Shown here: piece by piece, positions 7,674 through 17,160 of the stretch
Layout: each line of letters opens with the position of its first letter
Numbering within the stretch: position 1 is the first letter of the stretch
Notes under the pieces: model-generated
Databases searched by the model: none
The model's input: the letters and a program-made list of their open reading frames with translations, nothing else
What the model was told of the DNA's origin: nothing
Origin: Bacillus sp. es.036
GTDB lineage: Bacteria > Bacillota > Bacilli > Bacillales > Guptibacillaceae
Direction: 5' to 3'
Assembly: GCF_002563635.1 (NCBI RefSeq)
Contig: NZ_PDIZ01000001.1
Location: forward strand, 1,240,001 to 1,304,000
DNA length: 64,000 nt
Position numbers and translations under genes: made by a program

Positions 7674-7703
7674 AAAACCGTTACTCAGCTGAGTAACGGT
7701 TTT
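7674..7703. terminator. Bidirectional terminator, SDR / lipoprotein
   Basis: A perfect 30-bp palindrome (AAAACCGTTACTCAG and its complement) sits between the two convergent genes. Confidence 0.85.
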
Positions 7704-7707
7704 CCTA

Positions 7708-8253
7708 TTAGTCGACTAAATCAGCTGAAAAGCTTGGCGCTGTAAGGCCAGCATCTTCGTAAACTGTAGCCATTTTTTCTTCAAAAGAAGCGAATTGTGC
7801 ATCGCTTTCTTCATAAGTTGCTTCAGGCTCGTCAGAAAGATTAGCGGCACGTGTTTCATAAGATTTAGCAAGATCCTCTAATGCTGCTTCAATGTCGCTT
7901 TTGTAAGTGTCCAGCTCAGCTGGGACTTCGACAGCACGAACATCTTCAGCAACGGTTTTAGCAGCTGCTTCAGCATCAGCTTTCATCGTAGCAAGCTCTT
8001 CATCAGATGGTTTTTCTTCCACCACTTTAGCAGCTTCAAAAGCGTAGATAGGACTATCATTCTTATTAACTGTTTGAATTAAATTCATTTGAAAGTCGAG
8101 AAGATCACTTTTTACATCCGTTTCACTAGCATCACTTGTTTCTTCTGTGCTTCCTGAATTATTCGTAGCGCCGCCTTCGTTTGCTTCATTGTTGCTACAA
8201 GCAGCTACAAAAACGAAAACAAGCAGCATCGCTAGCGGTAAAAATCGTTTCAT
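7708..8253 (-). CDS. Lipoprotein of unknown function
   Basis: 181 aa. The N-terminus MKRFLPLAMLLVFVFVAAC is a lipoprotein signal peptide with lipobox VAAC, followed by a disordered Asn/Ser/Glu-rich linker and a mostly helical acidic domain (residues 45-175) rich in Ala and Glu. It should be anchored on the outer membrane leaflet. I do not recognise the domain. It is monocistronic, with a GGAGG ribosome binding site. Confidence 0.8.
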   Translation of the reverse strand: MKRFLPLAMLLVFVFVAACSNNEANEGGATNNSGSTEETSDASETDVKSDLLDFQMNLIQTVNKNDSPIYAFEAAKVVEEKPSDEELATMKADAEAAAKTVAEDVRAVEVPAELDTYKSDIEAALEDLAKSYETRAANLSDEPEATYEESDAQFASFEEKMATVYEDAGLTAPSFSADLVD

Positions 8254-8448
8254 TCAAAACCCTCCTAATTTTTAGAAAATTCCCTTTCGATTACAAATTC
8301 TAGTGTATTCAATGCTGTTTGTAAACTAGAAAAAGATAAACTTGGCATAAATTGTAATAAGTAAAACTATTCAGAAAAATACAGGTGAAGGCAAGCAGTC
8401 GAATATGTTATTGTGGAGAGGGAAAAAAATGGCTAGAGGAGTGGGAAG

Positions 8449-9270
8449 ATGATTTTAGTAAACAACGATTTAATGACAAGAGATCAGGCAACAATAGATA
8501 TTGAAGATCGAGGTTACCAATTTGGTGACGGCGTTTATGAAGTCGTACGAATTTACAATGGTGTTTTTTTCGAATTGGATGCACACCTTGATCGATTAGA
8601 AAGAAGCGCAGGTGAGATTAAAATTGTTTTACCATTTACTCAAGAAAAATTAAAAGCCAATTTAAACAAGCTCATTCAGCAAGTTCCTGTGCAAAGTGGG
8701 CATGTTTACATGCAGGTGACAAGGGGTGTTGCTCCGAGAAATCATCCGTTTCCGGCAAAGACAGAACCTGTCTTTGTAGCCTATACAAAAGAATACGAGA
8801 AAGAGCCATCACGCTCACCAGGACGAGCTGTTTTCACAGAAGATATCCGCTGGTTAAGGTGTGACATTAAAAGCTTGAATTTACTCGGAAATGTGCTGGC
8901 AAAACAGTTTGCAAACGAACAGAATGTCGATGAAGCGATTTTTCATCGAGGGGAATGGGTAACGGAAGGAAGTTCTACGAATGTATTTATCGTAAAAAAC
9001 AACGTACTTTATACGCACCCTGCCAACCATTTTATTCTGGATGGAATTACGAGAAAAGTTATTCTTTCTGATGCCAATGAACTGGGAATACAAGTAGAGG
9101 AAGAAGCGTTTACAAAGCAGGATCTACTTAATAGTGATGAGGTGTTTATCTCAAGTACGACGCAAGAAGTAAGACCGATAGTAGAAGTGAACGGTCAACC
9201 GATTGGAACTGGAAAAGAAGGCGTGATAACTTTATCTCTTCATGCGAAATTCACTAGTCGTTTAAGGTGA
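8449..9270 (+). CDS. dat: D-amino-acid transaminase
   Basis: 273 aa class IV PLP aminotransferase, near the usual 280 aa. The N-terminal YQFGDGVYEVVRIYNG and the segment DIKSLNLLGNVLAKQ (with the PLP-binding Lys in DIKSLN) match the D-alanine aminotransferase family, as does EGSSTNVFIV. It interconverts D-alanine and 2-oxoglutarate with D-glutamate and pyruvate, supplying D-Glu/D-Ala for peptidoglycan. The ATG start has GAGGAGTGGG ahead. It has no obvious operon partner. Confidence 0.9.
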   Translation: MILVNNDLMTRDQATIDIEDRGYQFGDGVYEVVRIYNGVFFELDAHLDRLERSAGEIKIVLPFTQEKLKANLNKLIQQVPVQSGHVYMQVTRGVAPRNHPFPAKTEPVFVAYTKEYEKEPSRSPGRAVFTEDIRWLRCDIKSLNLLGNVLAKQFANEQNVDEAIFHRGEWVTEGSSTNVFIVKNNVLYTHPANHFILDGITRKVILSDANELGIQVEEEAFTKQDLLNSDEVFISSTTQEVRPIVEVNGQPIGTGKEGVITLSLHAKFTSRLR

Positions 9271-9482
9271 TCAATTGGTTTAAACAAAAATCTTTTTATT
9301 TTGTTTAGTTGAATTTTGCACGAAACAGTGGTACTGTTAACTTTGGCTATATGTGAATGAAGAGTTGCTTGTTCCGAGCGTTTTCCAACATTAGGGAGAT
9401 GCTTTTTTGAACATTATCAGGAGATTTTTCTCCCGTCTATAGCATTTAATGCATTTTAAAAGTAAAAAGGAGTTTTTAAAAG

Positions 9483-10973
9483 TTGAAAAAATTTCAAGAT
9501 CTAGGTTTAAGTAATACGCTGCTAGAAGCAGTTAATCAAATGGGATTCGAAGAAACGACACCAATTCAAGCAGGTACGATTCCTCTAGCGCTTGAAGGCA
9601 AAGACGTTATCGGTCAGGCTCAAACTGGTACTGGTAAAACGGCTGCTTTTGGTATCCCAATGATTGAAAAGATTGACACTTCTCTATCTCATGTACAGGG
9701 AATCATTCTTGCGCCAACACGTGAGCTTGCTGTACAGGTTGCAGAAGAATTGAACCGTATTGGTCAAGCAAAAGGCGTGCGTGCCCTTCCTATATACGGT
9801 GGACAAAGCATCGTTCACCAAATCAAAGCACTTAAAAAGAGACCTCAACTAGTTGTTGCTACACCAGGGCGTCTTATTGATCATATGGAACGTAAAACGA
9901 TTCGTCTTTCAGAAGTTTCATTTGTTGTTCTTGACGAAGCAGATGAAATGCTTAACATGGGCTTCATTGAAGATATCGAAAAAATTCTAAAAGGTGTTCC
10001 TGAAAAGCGTCAAACGCTTCTATTCTCTGCGACAATGCCGAAACGTATCGCAATTCTTGCAGAGAAATTCATGAGCAACCCTGAAACAGTTAGAACGAAA
10101 TCGAAAGAAATGACTGTTCCTGCGATTGAACAGCATTACTATGAAGTTCGTGATTCTAAGAAATTCGATATTCTTTGTCGCCTTCTTGATACTCAGTCTC
10201 CTGAGCTTGCGATTGTATTCGCAAGAACTAAAAAGCGCGTAGACGAAGTATCTGAAGGACTTAAGAAGCGTGGATACATGGCTGAAGGAATTCACGGTGA
10301 CCTTCCTCAAGGGAAGCGTGATCAAGTTATTAAACAGTTTAAAGACAGCACAATTGACATCATGGTAGCAACAGACGTTGCGGCACGTGGTCTAGATATT
10401 AGTGGTGTAACGCACGTTTATAACTTTGACATTCCTCAAGATCCTGAAAGCTACGTTCACAGAATCGGTCGTACTGGCCGTGCTGGTAAATCAGGTCTTG
10501 CTTCAACGTTCATCACTCCACGTGAGTATGATCACTTGAAAGTGATTGAGAAGATCACGAAGAAAGACATGCAGAAGCGTACGATTCCTAGTTTTGCTGA
10601 AGCAATGGAAGGCCAGCAGCAAATGGCGATTCAGCAGCTTCAAAGCACAATTGAAGAGCAGGATCACTCAGTATACCGTTCATCAGCTGAACAACTTCTT
10701 GATGATCATGATTCAGTAACGCTTCTTTCTGCAGCTCTTAAGTTGCTAACAAAAGAGCCGGATACGACTCCAGTTAAGATTACTGAAATCGCGCCACTTC
10801 GTGCTAAAAAAGCTCATGGCCGTGGCGGCAGTGGCGGTGGAAACCGCAACCGTAACCGCAGCAATGATCGCGGAGGCCGTAAAGGTGGAAGCGGTGGCGG
10901 ATATCGCGGAGATCGTAGTAACAGCGGAGGCGCTAGCAAGCGTCGTAAGTTTAACGACAAAGGAAATAAATAA
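9483..10973 (+). CDS. cshA: DEAD-box RNA helicase CshA
   Basis: 496 aa, TTG start at 9483 behind AAAAAGGAG. It shows a Q motif (GFEETTPIQ), AQTGTGKT (Walker A), PTRELA, DEAD, SAT and [10 protein letters not shown], and a Gly/Arg/Asn-rich basic tail from about residue 443 typical of CshA. CshA is an ATP-dependent RNA helicase associated with the RNA degradosome and cold adaptation. The 212-bp upstream region (9271-9482) has only a weak sigma-A candidate and no gene; a long leader would fit cold-shock control. Confidence 0.93.
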   Translation: MKKFQDLGLSNTLLEAVNQMGFEETTPIQAGTIPLALEGKDVIGQAQTGTGKTAAFGIPMIEKIDTSLSHVQGIILAPTRELAVQVAEELNRIGQAKGVRALPIYGGQSIVHQIKALKKRPQLVVATPGRLIDHMERKTIRLSEVSFVVLDEADEMLNMGFIEDIEKILKGVPEKRQTLLFSATMPKRIAILAEKFMSNPETVRTKSKEMTVPAIEQHYYEVRDSKKFDILCRLLDTQSPELAIVFARTKKRVDEVSEGLKKRGYMAEGIHGDLPQGKRDQVIKQFKDSTIDIMVATDVAARGLDISGVTHVYNFDIPQDPESYVHRIGRTGRAGKSGLASTFITPREYDHLKVIEKITKKDMQKRTIPSFAEAMEGQQQMAIQQLQSTIEEQDHSVYRSSAEQLLDDHDSVTLLSAALKLLTKEPDTTPVKITEIAPLRAKKAHGRGGSGGGNRNRNRSNDRGGRKGGSGGGYRGDRSNSGGASKRRKFNDKGNK

Positions 10974-10983
10974 GACATGCCAA

Positions 10984-11010
10984 AAAGTCGGGAGAAATCC
11001 CGGCTTTTTT
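10984..11010 (+). terminator. Terminator of cshA
   Basis: A hairpin AGTCGGGA / TCCCGGCT (one G-U pair, GAAA loop) is followed by eight T. Confidence 0.9.
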
Positions 11011-11164
11011 TATTTGTCATGATCAATAAGTGTGAAAAACCCAATCAAATTCATTTCTGGTTTCATTGATGATAAGAGAGAATATTTTTAGACAATACTG
11101 GGAAAATGTCACTGAAAGCGTTATTCTTAGAGAGACACTATTTACGGAAAGGCAGCGGGATATT

Positions 11165-14100
11165 ATGAAGCATGATTACCAGTCACAGACGAAAGTAAAA
11201 GAAGACGTCCTGCTAGAACGTCTTGCTCTCATCCAAACAGAGTTAGCGCATGCAGAAGCATCGAAAATGAAACAATTAAGCGATAAATTGATGAGTGGTG
11301 AACAGCACTTTCTTTTCTCGGGGCATTTTTCTGCAGGAAAGTCATCATTAATTAATGCGTTATTTGAAACCAATTTACTGCCATCAAGTCCTATTCCTGC
11401 AAGTGCGAATACGGTTCGTATCCGGTCTGGACAATCAGGTGCTTCTGTTCATTTTATCAATGGCAAAAAAATGATTTTTAAAGCGCCATATGATATCGAT
11501 CAAGTAAAAGGTTACTGCCTGAATGGAGAGGAAGTAGAGCGCGTGGAATTATCTGCGCCATCTAAGATCGAAAAAGACGTTATTTTCATTGATACACCTG
11601 GAATCGATTCAACTGACGAGGCTCATAGGCTTTCGACCGAGTCATCCATGTATTTAGCAGATGTCGTTTTCTATGTGATGGATTATAACCATGTTCAATC
11701 GGAAGTAAACTATCAGTTTATCCGCGAGTTATATCGTCAAAATAAGAAAATCATACTAATTGTGAACCAAATTGACAAACATAACGAAGCTGAGATTTCA
11801 TTCAAATCCTTCAAGAAATCAGTTGTGGAGTCTTTTGAGACGTGGGGGATGTCACTCGAATCGTTTTTCTTTATCTCCCTGCGTGATCTAAACCATCCTC
11901 AAAACCAATTTCATCAGTTGAAAACCTACATCGAAGGTCTTTCCAAGAAAACTCCCGAGGATAAAGTTAAGCGAGTTTACGATGCGGCGATCGAACTTAT
12001 TGAAAACATTGACACGGTTGATGAGGATAATGAGGTGATCCAAGCTTATGAGGAGATGGAAACCAAACTCTCTTTTTCAAAGGAGCGCATCAAGCTGATT
12101 GAAGAGGAGTTTCAATCTGAAGCTTCAACGATCCAGAAAAGCGCGATTCTAATGCCTTATGAAGTAAGGGAGGCAGGGCGTGCCTATCTAGAATCTTTAC
12201 AATCTGGATTTAAGGTTGGGCTAATTTTTCGTGACAAAAAAACACAGCAGGAACGTTCGATCCGATACGAGGCATTTGTATCAGGTTTAGAGGAACAAGT
12301 GAAGTCACAGCTTGAATGGCATTTTAAGGAGCTACTTCAGGAGCTAAAATCGACTGCAGCCTTAACGAAAGTCGACCCTCCAGTTTTAGATGATTCATTC
12401 CACGTCGATTTCACCGTTATTCAAGAAGAAGCAAAAAAGGGGAACGGTGCAACGGGTGAAGCGGTGCTTCATTATACCGAAAATGTCGCTTATAGCATGA
12501 AAACTCAAATCAAGCAGCAAGCAGAAAAACGAAAGAATTTGCTCATTGATCAGGTGAATGTAGAGCATAACCAAATCGCGATGGATGTCCAAAAAGCTTT
12601 TGAAACTCAAGTTGGAGAAAAAGATTCCGAAGTCTTCTTAGCAAAGATGGAATTGGTGAGTGAGAAAGCTAACGGCCTATGGGCGATTCTTGAAGGAAGT
12701 CGTGATGAAGAAGCTAGACGCATAGCGAACAGTGAAGATCGACAAGAGGAACGCCAGCAGGTCATTATTGTGGAGTCCATCGAAAAAACAAACAATGAAA
12801 TTCACAGCGAAAATGAGGGCTCCTTAGTAGAGGAAGTTGTTAAAAAGAATGATGATGACCTTCCTACTTCTGAAACGACTGTACAGGCGCTTCAAAATAT
12901 CGCGACTGAACTAACCGATCTTCCAGGTTTCGATCATACGAAGCAAAATTTAATAAAAAAAGCGAGTAAACTTGCGGATCAATCTTACACAGTTGCGTTG
13001 TTTGGTGCATTTAGTGCTGGCAAATCATCTTTTGCGAATGCTTTGATAGGTGAGAAGATATTACCTTCTTCGCCGAATCCAACGACGGCAACGCTTAACC
13101 GCATTTGTCCTGTTACAACGGAGCACGCACATAAAACGGCGATGATTCATTACAAGACGGAAGAGGAGCTTCTTGAAGACTTAAATCATTCTCTTTCTTA
13201 TTTTGGAGAACAGGCTTTTTCGCTTCGAGACAGTTTGCAAATTATATCAGCTGGTAAGCTGTTCAAGCGGGAGTCGGCCGAAACAAAACCTCACGCGTTA
13301 TTTTTACGCGCGGTCGTTAAGGGAGAAGGGGAGCTTTCGTACCTTGGAATGGACCGAGAAGTAACGATAACAGAATACGAACATATGATTGTAAACGAAT
13401 CAAAAGCAGCTTTTATCGCTTCCATTTCTTTATATTACGATTGTCCTCTAACGAGAGAAGGTATAACGCTTGTGGACACGCCTGGAGCGGATTCGATCAA
13501 CGCTCGACATACGGGCGTTGCTTTTCAATATATGAAAGCCGCTGACGCAATTCTGTATGTGACCTATTACAATCACGCCTTCTCAAAAGCAGATCGCGAA
13601 TTCTTAATTCAGCTTGGGCGGGTGAAAGATGTGTTTGAGATGGATAAGATGTTCTTTCTTCTAAATGCTTCTGATCTTGCAGAAAACGACGGGGAACTTC
13701 GCACTGTACTCGATCACGTGAATAAACAGCTGCAGCAGTATGGGATTCGCTATCCATCCCTTTATCCGGTTTCAAGCCTTGCGGGAATGCTTTCATCAGA
13801 AACGCTAAGTGAGGATGATGAAGCGTTTCTTTCAAAGTTACCAAAACAACTCAGAAATAAAGGTGGACTTGCTTCTTTTGAAGAACGCTTTTATCGCTTT
13901 ATTCGAACAGATCTATCGAAAATGGCCGTTGAAGCAAGCCTAAGTGAAATAACCCGTATCAGAGAAGAAATCGCCCATTGGATCGAGCATTTTGAATTGA
14001 ATGCCAATGAAAAAGAAGAGCAGCTGAAGCGCTTGTACCTTCAAAGTGATGAGGCGATTGAAGAAGTGGAGCAATATGCCGTTTCAAACTCCTTACAACA

Positions 14101-14779
14101 AATTGAACAGGAGTTAACAGAACTTGTGCACTACGTGCCGCAACGCCTTTTCTACCGTTTTAATGACTTCTTTAAGGAAGCATTTAACCCCTCTATCATT
14201 CAAAGCCGTGATGGACTAAATGCTGCATCGCGTTCACTTCTAGAAGATATTGAACAAGATCTTCTTCAAGAGTTGAGAGCGGCGTCACTCCGGATCGATC
14301 GGTTTATTAAGCGAGAGCTTCAAAAGAATGAGAAAGACATGCAGATGACAATTAGAAACCACTTAACAGATTTCCGCTATGTGTCTAACGAATCAAGGGA
14401 TATGGCGACACCTGCATTTTCAGCTTCACTCACAACCTGGATCAGCAGTGAAGCACTTGTAAAGTTAGCGCGGAGTTCTTTTAAATCTTCAAAGCAATTT
14501 TTTGAACAAAATGGAAGAGATAACTTACACGATGTGCTGAAAAAGGAATTTCAACAGCCTGTTAGTGACTATTTAGCTACGGAACAACAGGTGATTGCGT
14601 CAATGGCGACGAATTTTTATGAAGAAAACCTTGATGAAATGAAGCACGAGATCCAAAACGAAATAAGGGAGTACATTGAAACGAGAACAACCATGTTAAA
14701 TAGTAATTTATCAAAAGGTTTCTTACAAACGAAACAGTCAAATGTAGCAAGAATTCAAACGAACTTATTGGGGGAATAG
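11165..14779 (+). CDS. dynA: Bacterial dynamin-like protein with two GTPase modules (DynA type)
   Basis: About 1204 aa from ATG 11165. An upstream in-frame ATG at 11066 would add 33 residues but lacks a ribosome binding site, and the corrected start puts the first P-loop near residue 53 as in B. subtilis DynA. There are two fused dynamin modules, GHFSAGKSSLINAL with DTPGIDST, and GAFSAGKSSFANAL with DTPGADS, each followed by a long helical stalk. DynA tethers and fuses membranes at the inner membrane face and helps resist membrane damage. The sulfurtransferase gene starts three bases after its stop, so the two are probably co-transcribed. Confidence 0.92.
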   Translation: MKHDYQSQTKVKEDVLLERLALIQTELAHAEASKMKQLSDKLMSGEQHFLFSGHFSAGKSSLINALFETNLLPSSPIPASANTVRIRSGQSGASVHFINGKKMIFKAPYDIDQVKGYCLNGEEVERVELSAPSKIEKDVIFIDTPGIDSTDEAHRLSTESSMYLADVVFYVMDYNHVQSEVNYQFIRELYRQNKKIILIVNQIDKHNEAEISFKSFKKSVVESFETWGMSLESFFFISLRDLNHPQNQFHQLKTYIEGLSKKTPEDKVKRVYDAAIELIENIDTVDEDNEVIQAYEEMETKLSFSKERIKLIEEEFQSEASTIQKSAILMPYEVREAGRAYLESLQSGFKVGLIFRDKKTQQERSIRYEAFVSGLEEQVKSQLEWHFKELLQELKSTAALTKVDPPVLDDSFHVDFTVIQEEAKKGNGATGEAVLHYTENVAYSMKTQIKQQAEKRKNLLIDQVNVEHNQIAMDVQKAFETQVGEKDSEVFLAKMELVSEKANGLWAILEGSRDEEARRIANSEDRQEERQQVIIVESIEKTNNEIHSENEGSLVEEVVKKNDDDLPTSETTVQALQNIATELTDLPGFDHTKQNLIKKASKLADQSYTVALFGAFSAGKSSFANALIGEKILPSSPNPTTATLNRICPVTTEHAHKTAMIHYKTEEELLEDLNHSLSYFGEQAFSLRDSLQIISAGKLFKRESAETKPHALFLRAVVKGEGELSYLGMDREVTITEYEHMIVNESKAAFIASISLYYDCPLTREGITLVDTPGADSINARHTGVAFQYMKAADAILYVTYYNHAFSKADREFLIQLGRVKDVFEMDKMFFLLNASDLAENDGELRTVLDHVNKQLQQYGIRYPSLYPVSSLAGMLSSETLSEDDEAFLSKLPKQLRNKGGLASFEERFYRFIRTDLSKMAVEASLSEITRIREEIAHWIEHFELNANEKEEQLKRLYLQSDEAIEEVEQYAVSNSLQQIEQELTELVHYVPQRLFYRFNDFFKEAFNPSIIQSRDGLNAASRSLLEDIEQDLLQELRAASLRIDRFIKRELQKNEKDMQMTIRNHLTDFRYVSNESRDMATPAFSASLTTWISSEALVKLARSSFKSSKQFFEQNGRDNLHDVLKKEFQQPVSDYLATEQQVIASMATNFYEENLDEMKHEIQNEIREYIETRTTMLNSNLSKGFLQTKQSNVARIQTNLLGE

Positions 14780-14782
14780 GCG

Positions 14783-15598
14783 ATGAAAAATCTTGTTTCT
14801 GTTGAATGGCTCGCACATCATTTATACGATGAACATCTTGTGATTGTTGATTGTCAGTTTGAATTAGGCAAGCCTGAAAGTGGCTATGCTGCTTATGTAG
14901 AAGGTCATATCCCTGGGGCTCTATATGCTGATCTTGAAAAGGATTTATCGGGTGAAGTCGGAGAGCACGGTGGGAGACACCCGTTACCAGATCAAGAACA
15001 GCTTCAGGAGCTCGTTGAAAGGTTAGGGATCCAGCAGGATTCAAAAGTGATTGCATATGACTATGAATATGGGGCAATGGCTGCAAGATTATGGTTTTTA
15101 CTTGGTTTTGCTGGTCATAAGGAGCGAGCTGTACTTGATGGAGGACTGAAAGCGTGGAGAGGGGAGGGGCATAAGCTTGAGACGAAGGTTCCGGAAGTTA
15201 ACCGCTCTGAATATCCAATTAGCCTTGATAAATCAATGATTGTTTCGATGAACGATGTGAAGCAGGCGCAACAAGAAGGGAGAACGATTATTGATTCTCG
15301 TACTCCAGAGCGTTTTAATGGAGAAAAAGAGCCGATTGATCAACAAGCGGGCCATATCCCTGGGGCAATCAACTATTTTTGGAAAGATAACTTGAACGAA
15401 GATCAAAAATGGAAAGACCCTGAAGAGAGAGTAGGGATAAACGAGCACGGTCAGGAGCCAATTGTTTACTGTGGGTCTGGGGTAACTGCTTGTGTGAATT
15501 TGCTCGCTCTACAGGAAGCCGGGGTGCATGCGAAGCTTTACCCAGGTAGCTATAGTGATTGGGTGTCTTATCAAAATAATCCAATTGATTCAAACTAA
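14783..15598 (+). CDS. Two-domain sulfurtransferase (rhodanese family)
   Basis: 271 aa with tandem rhodanese domains. The N-terminal domain (residues 1-130) is structural, and the C-terminal domain carries the active-site loop CGSGVT (Cys near 230). The loop CGSGVT, like CGSGxTA of mercaptopyruvate sulfurtransferases, suggests transfer of sulfur from 3-mercaptopyruvate or thiosulfate. The gene follows dynA by three bases and its ribosome binding site lies in the dynA end. A terminator follows. Confidence 0.87.
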   Translation: MKNLVSVEWLAHHLYDEHLVIVDCQFELGKPESGYAAYVEGHIPGALYADLEKDLSGEVGEHGGRHPLPDQEQLQELVERLGIQQDSKVIAYDYEYGAMAARLWFLLGFAGHKERAVLDGGLKAWRGEGHKLETKVPEVNRSEYPISLDKSMIVSMNDVKQAQQEGRTIIDSRTPERFNGEKEPIDQQAGHIPGAINYFWKDNLNEDQKWKDPEERVGINEHGQEPIVYCGSGVTACVNLLALQEAGVHAKLYPGSYSDWVSYQNNPIDSN

Positions 15599-15601
15599 AT
15601 G

Positions 15602-15640
15602 AAAGCCAGCCCGAAACACATGTAGGGCTGGCTTTTTTCT
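15602..15640. terminator. Terminator, sulfurtransferase / patA
   Basis: An 11-bp stem AAAGCCAGCCC / GGGCTGGCTTT with a T-run lies between convergent genes. Confidence 0.87.
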
Positions 15641-15656
15641 GAGCATTTATATGGTT

Positions 15657-16811
15657 TTAAAGAGTAGAAAGAAATCGTTCTAGTCGATCCATCCCTTCTT
15701 TTAACACATCGAGATTATATGCGAAGGAAATTCGAACATATCCTTCTCCGAATGTGGAAAAAGCGCTGCCTGGCACAACAGCAACATTGCCTTCTTTTGC
15801 GAGTTTCATGGCAAAATCAAAAGAGGTTAAGCCAAATTGTTTAATAGAAGGAAGGATATAGAATGCGCCGTCAGGCTTGATTGGTGATAGCCCCATTCCG
15901 ACTAATCGATCAAATACATAGTTCATTCTTTTCGAGTATTCCGTTCTCATTTCAATGGGATCATCAAGTCCGTTATCCAACGCTTCGAGAGCAGCATACT
16001 GAGAGACAGAAGAAGCGCAGGAAACGTTGTATTGGTGCACTTTCAAAATGTGTTTTGCGAGCGCTTCTGGTGCAAATAAAAATCCAATTCGCCATCCTGT
16101 CATTGCGTGGGACTTGGAAAGTCCATTTATGACGATTGTCTTTTCTCGCATGCTAGCAAATTGAGCGATGGAAGCGTGATCTCCTGAGAAGGTTAGTTCT
16201 GAATAAATTTCGTCAGAGAGAACAAAAATGTTTTTATCTTCCAATAGAGCCGCAAGATCCTCAAGTTCAGCTGCAGACATGGCGACGCCTGTTGGGTTGG
16301 ATGGTGATGGAAGAATGATGCATTTTGTTCGTTCTGTCAGCGCTGATTCAATTAGTGAGCGTGACAACTTAAAGCCATTTTCCGTCGTATCAACGTGTAC
16401 AGGAACAGCGCCACATAGCGTAATGATTGGTTCGTATCCGGGATATACTGGTCCAGGCAATATAACCTCATCGCCTTCAGTAAGAAGAGTACGAAGCGTT
16501 ACATCAATCGCCTGGCTAGCGCCTGAGGTAGTAATGACCTCAGTTTCTGGCTTGTATGTTAGGTTGTACTTTGTTTTTAGAAAATGGGATGCCGCTTTAC
16601 GGAGTTCAAGTATGCCAGCATTGTGTGTATACGTCGTCTTATTTTGATCAATGGCCGATTGAGCCGCTTCCTTAATGTGACCGGGCGTTTCAAAATCTGG
16701 CTGACCGATTGTTAACGAAATCATGTTTTCATAATCTGCCACCATATTAAAAAAAGTACGGATACCTGAAATTTCAATGTTGTTTACTCGAGGGTTTAAT
16801 AAATGTTCCAT
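15657..16811 (-). CDS. patA: PatA-like class I aminotransferase
   Basis: 384 aa class I/II PLP aminotransferase. The start MEHLLNP and segments such as SLTIGQPDF, SNPTGV, SDEIYSEL and the PLP-Lys motif NGLSKSHAMTGWRIG closely resemble Bacillus PatA. In that protein the reaction is transamination of N-acetyl-L,L-diaminopimelate in lysine biosynthesis. A broader aromatic or methionine aminotransferase role cannot be excluded. It is monocistronic; its upstream region merges with the DnaA-box-rich intergenic. Confidence 0.82.
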   Translation of the reverse strand: MEHLLNPRVNNIEISGIRTFFNMVADYENMISLTIGQPDFETPGHIKEAAQSAIDQNKTTYTHNAGILELRKAASHFLKTKYNLTYKPETEVITTSGASQAIDVTLRTLLTEGDEVILPGPVYPGYEPIITLCGAVPVHVDTTENGFKLSRSLIESALTERTKCIILPSPSNPTGVAMSAAELEDLAALLEDKNIFVLSDEIYSELTFSGDHASIAQFASMREKTIVINGLSKSHAMTGWRIGFLFAPEALAKHILKVHQYNVSCASSVSQYAALEALDNGLDDPIEMRTEYSKRMNYVFDRLVGMGLSPIKPDGAFYILPSIKQFGLTSFDFAMKLAKEGNVAVVPGSAFSTFGEGYVRISFAYNLDVLKEGMDRLERFLSTL

Positions 16812-16894
16812 AGGGCTGTCTTCCTTTCCGTCTCAACTTCTCATAAACATCATTGTAGCATAATTTTTAAACTATCGTCGAAATGAAGTTCTTT

Positions 16895-17072
16895 TGCGGA
16901 TAAGTTCCAAAATGGATTAAGAATGTAGGTGTTGATAACTCGGCTAAGTACTGGTAGTATTGGTTTTCTGAGACTTATCAACAGAAGAAACTATATACCC
17001 ACACCCGGTATTTTCATTTCGCTCGGGGGTATGGTAGGGGGATATAGGTTACCCACAAAATTCTGTGGATAA
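16895..17072. promoter_or_regulatory. DnaA-box cluster in intergenic region
   Basis: The 348-bp gap 16812-17159 has no gene. It holds six 9-mers close to TTATCCACA: 16895-16903 (minus, 8/9), 16930-16938 (minus, 8/9), 16975-16983 (plus, 8/9), 16995-17003 (plus, 7/9), 17049-17057 (plus, 8/9) and 17064-17072 (minus, 9/9). The last two form a near-perfect 11-bp inverted repeat around AAATTC. This pattern suggests a DnaA-binding cluster away from the origin, for DnaA titration or replication control, or DnaA-regulated transcription of patA. Confidence 0.6.
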
Positions 17073-17122
17073 CCAATATTCAGATAATTTAGGGCGGATC
17101 ACCAAATTCTTTCATGATACAC

Positions 17123-17160
17123 AAAAGACCAGATTCCGGGGTAGTGGAATCTGGTCTTTT
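17123..17160 (-). terminator. Terminator of the PucR-family regulator
   Basis: A perfect 15-bp stem (AAAAGACCAGATTCC and complement, 8-nt loop) overlaps the stop codon of the minus-strand gene. Confidence 0.85.

Noticed and set aside
9424-9436. GGAGATTTTTCTCC hairpin before cshA
   Set aside because: Only a 4-5 bp stem; too small to support a regulatory element.
13497-13844. Minus-strand ORFs inside dynA and other long genes
   Set aside because: They are antisense frames within well-supported coding regions and have no domain content.
17007-17028. GGGTAT near 17023 as a sigma-B promoter
   Set aside because: The -35-like GTATTT matches the consensus at only three positions and no gene follows in that direction.
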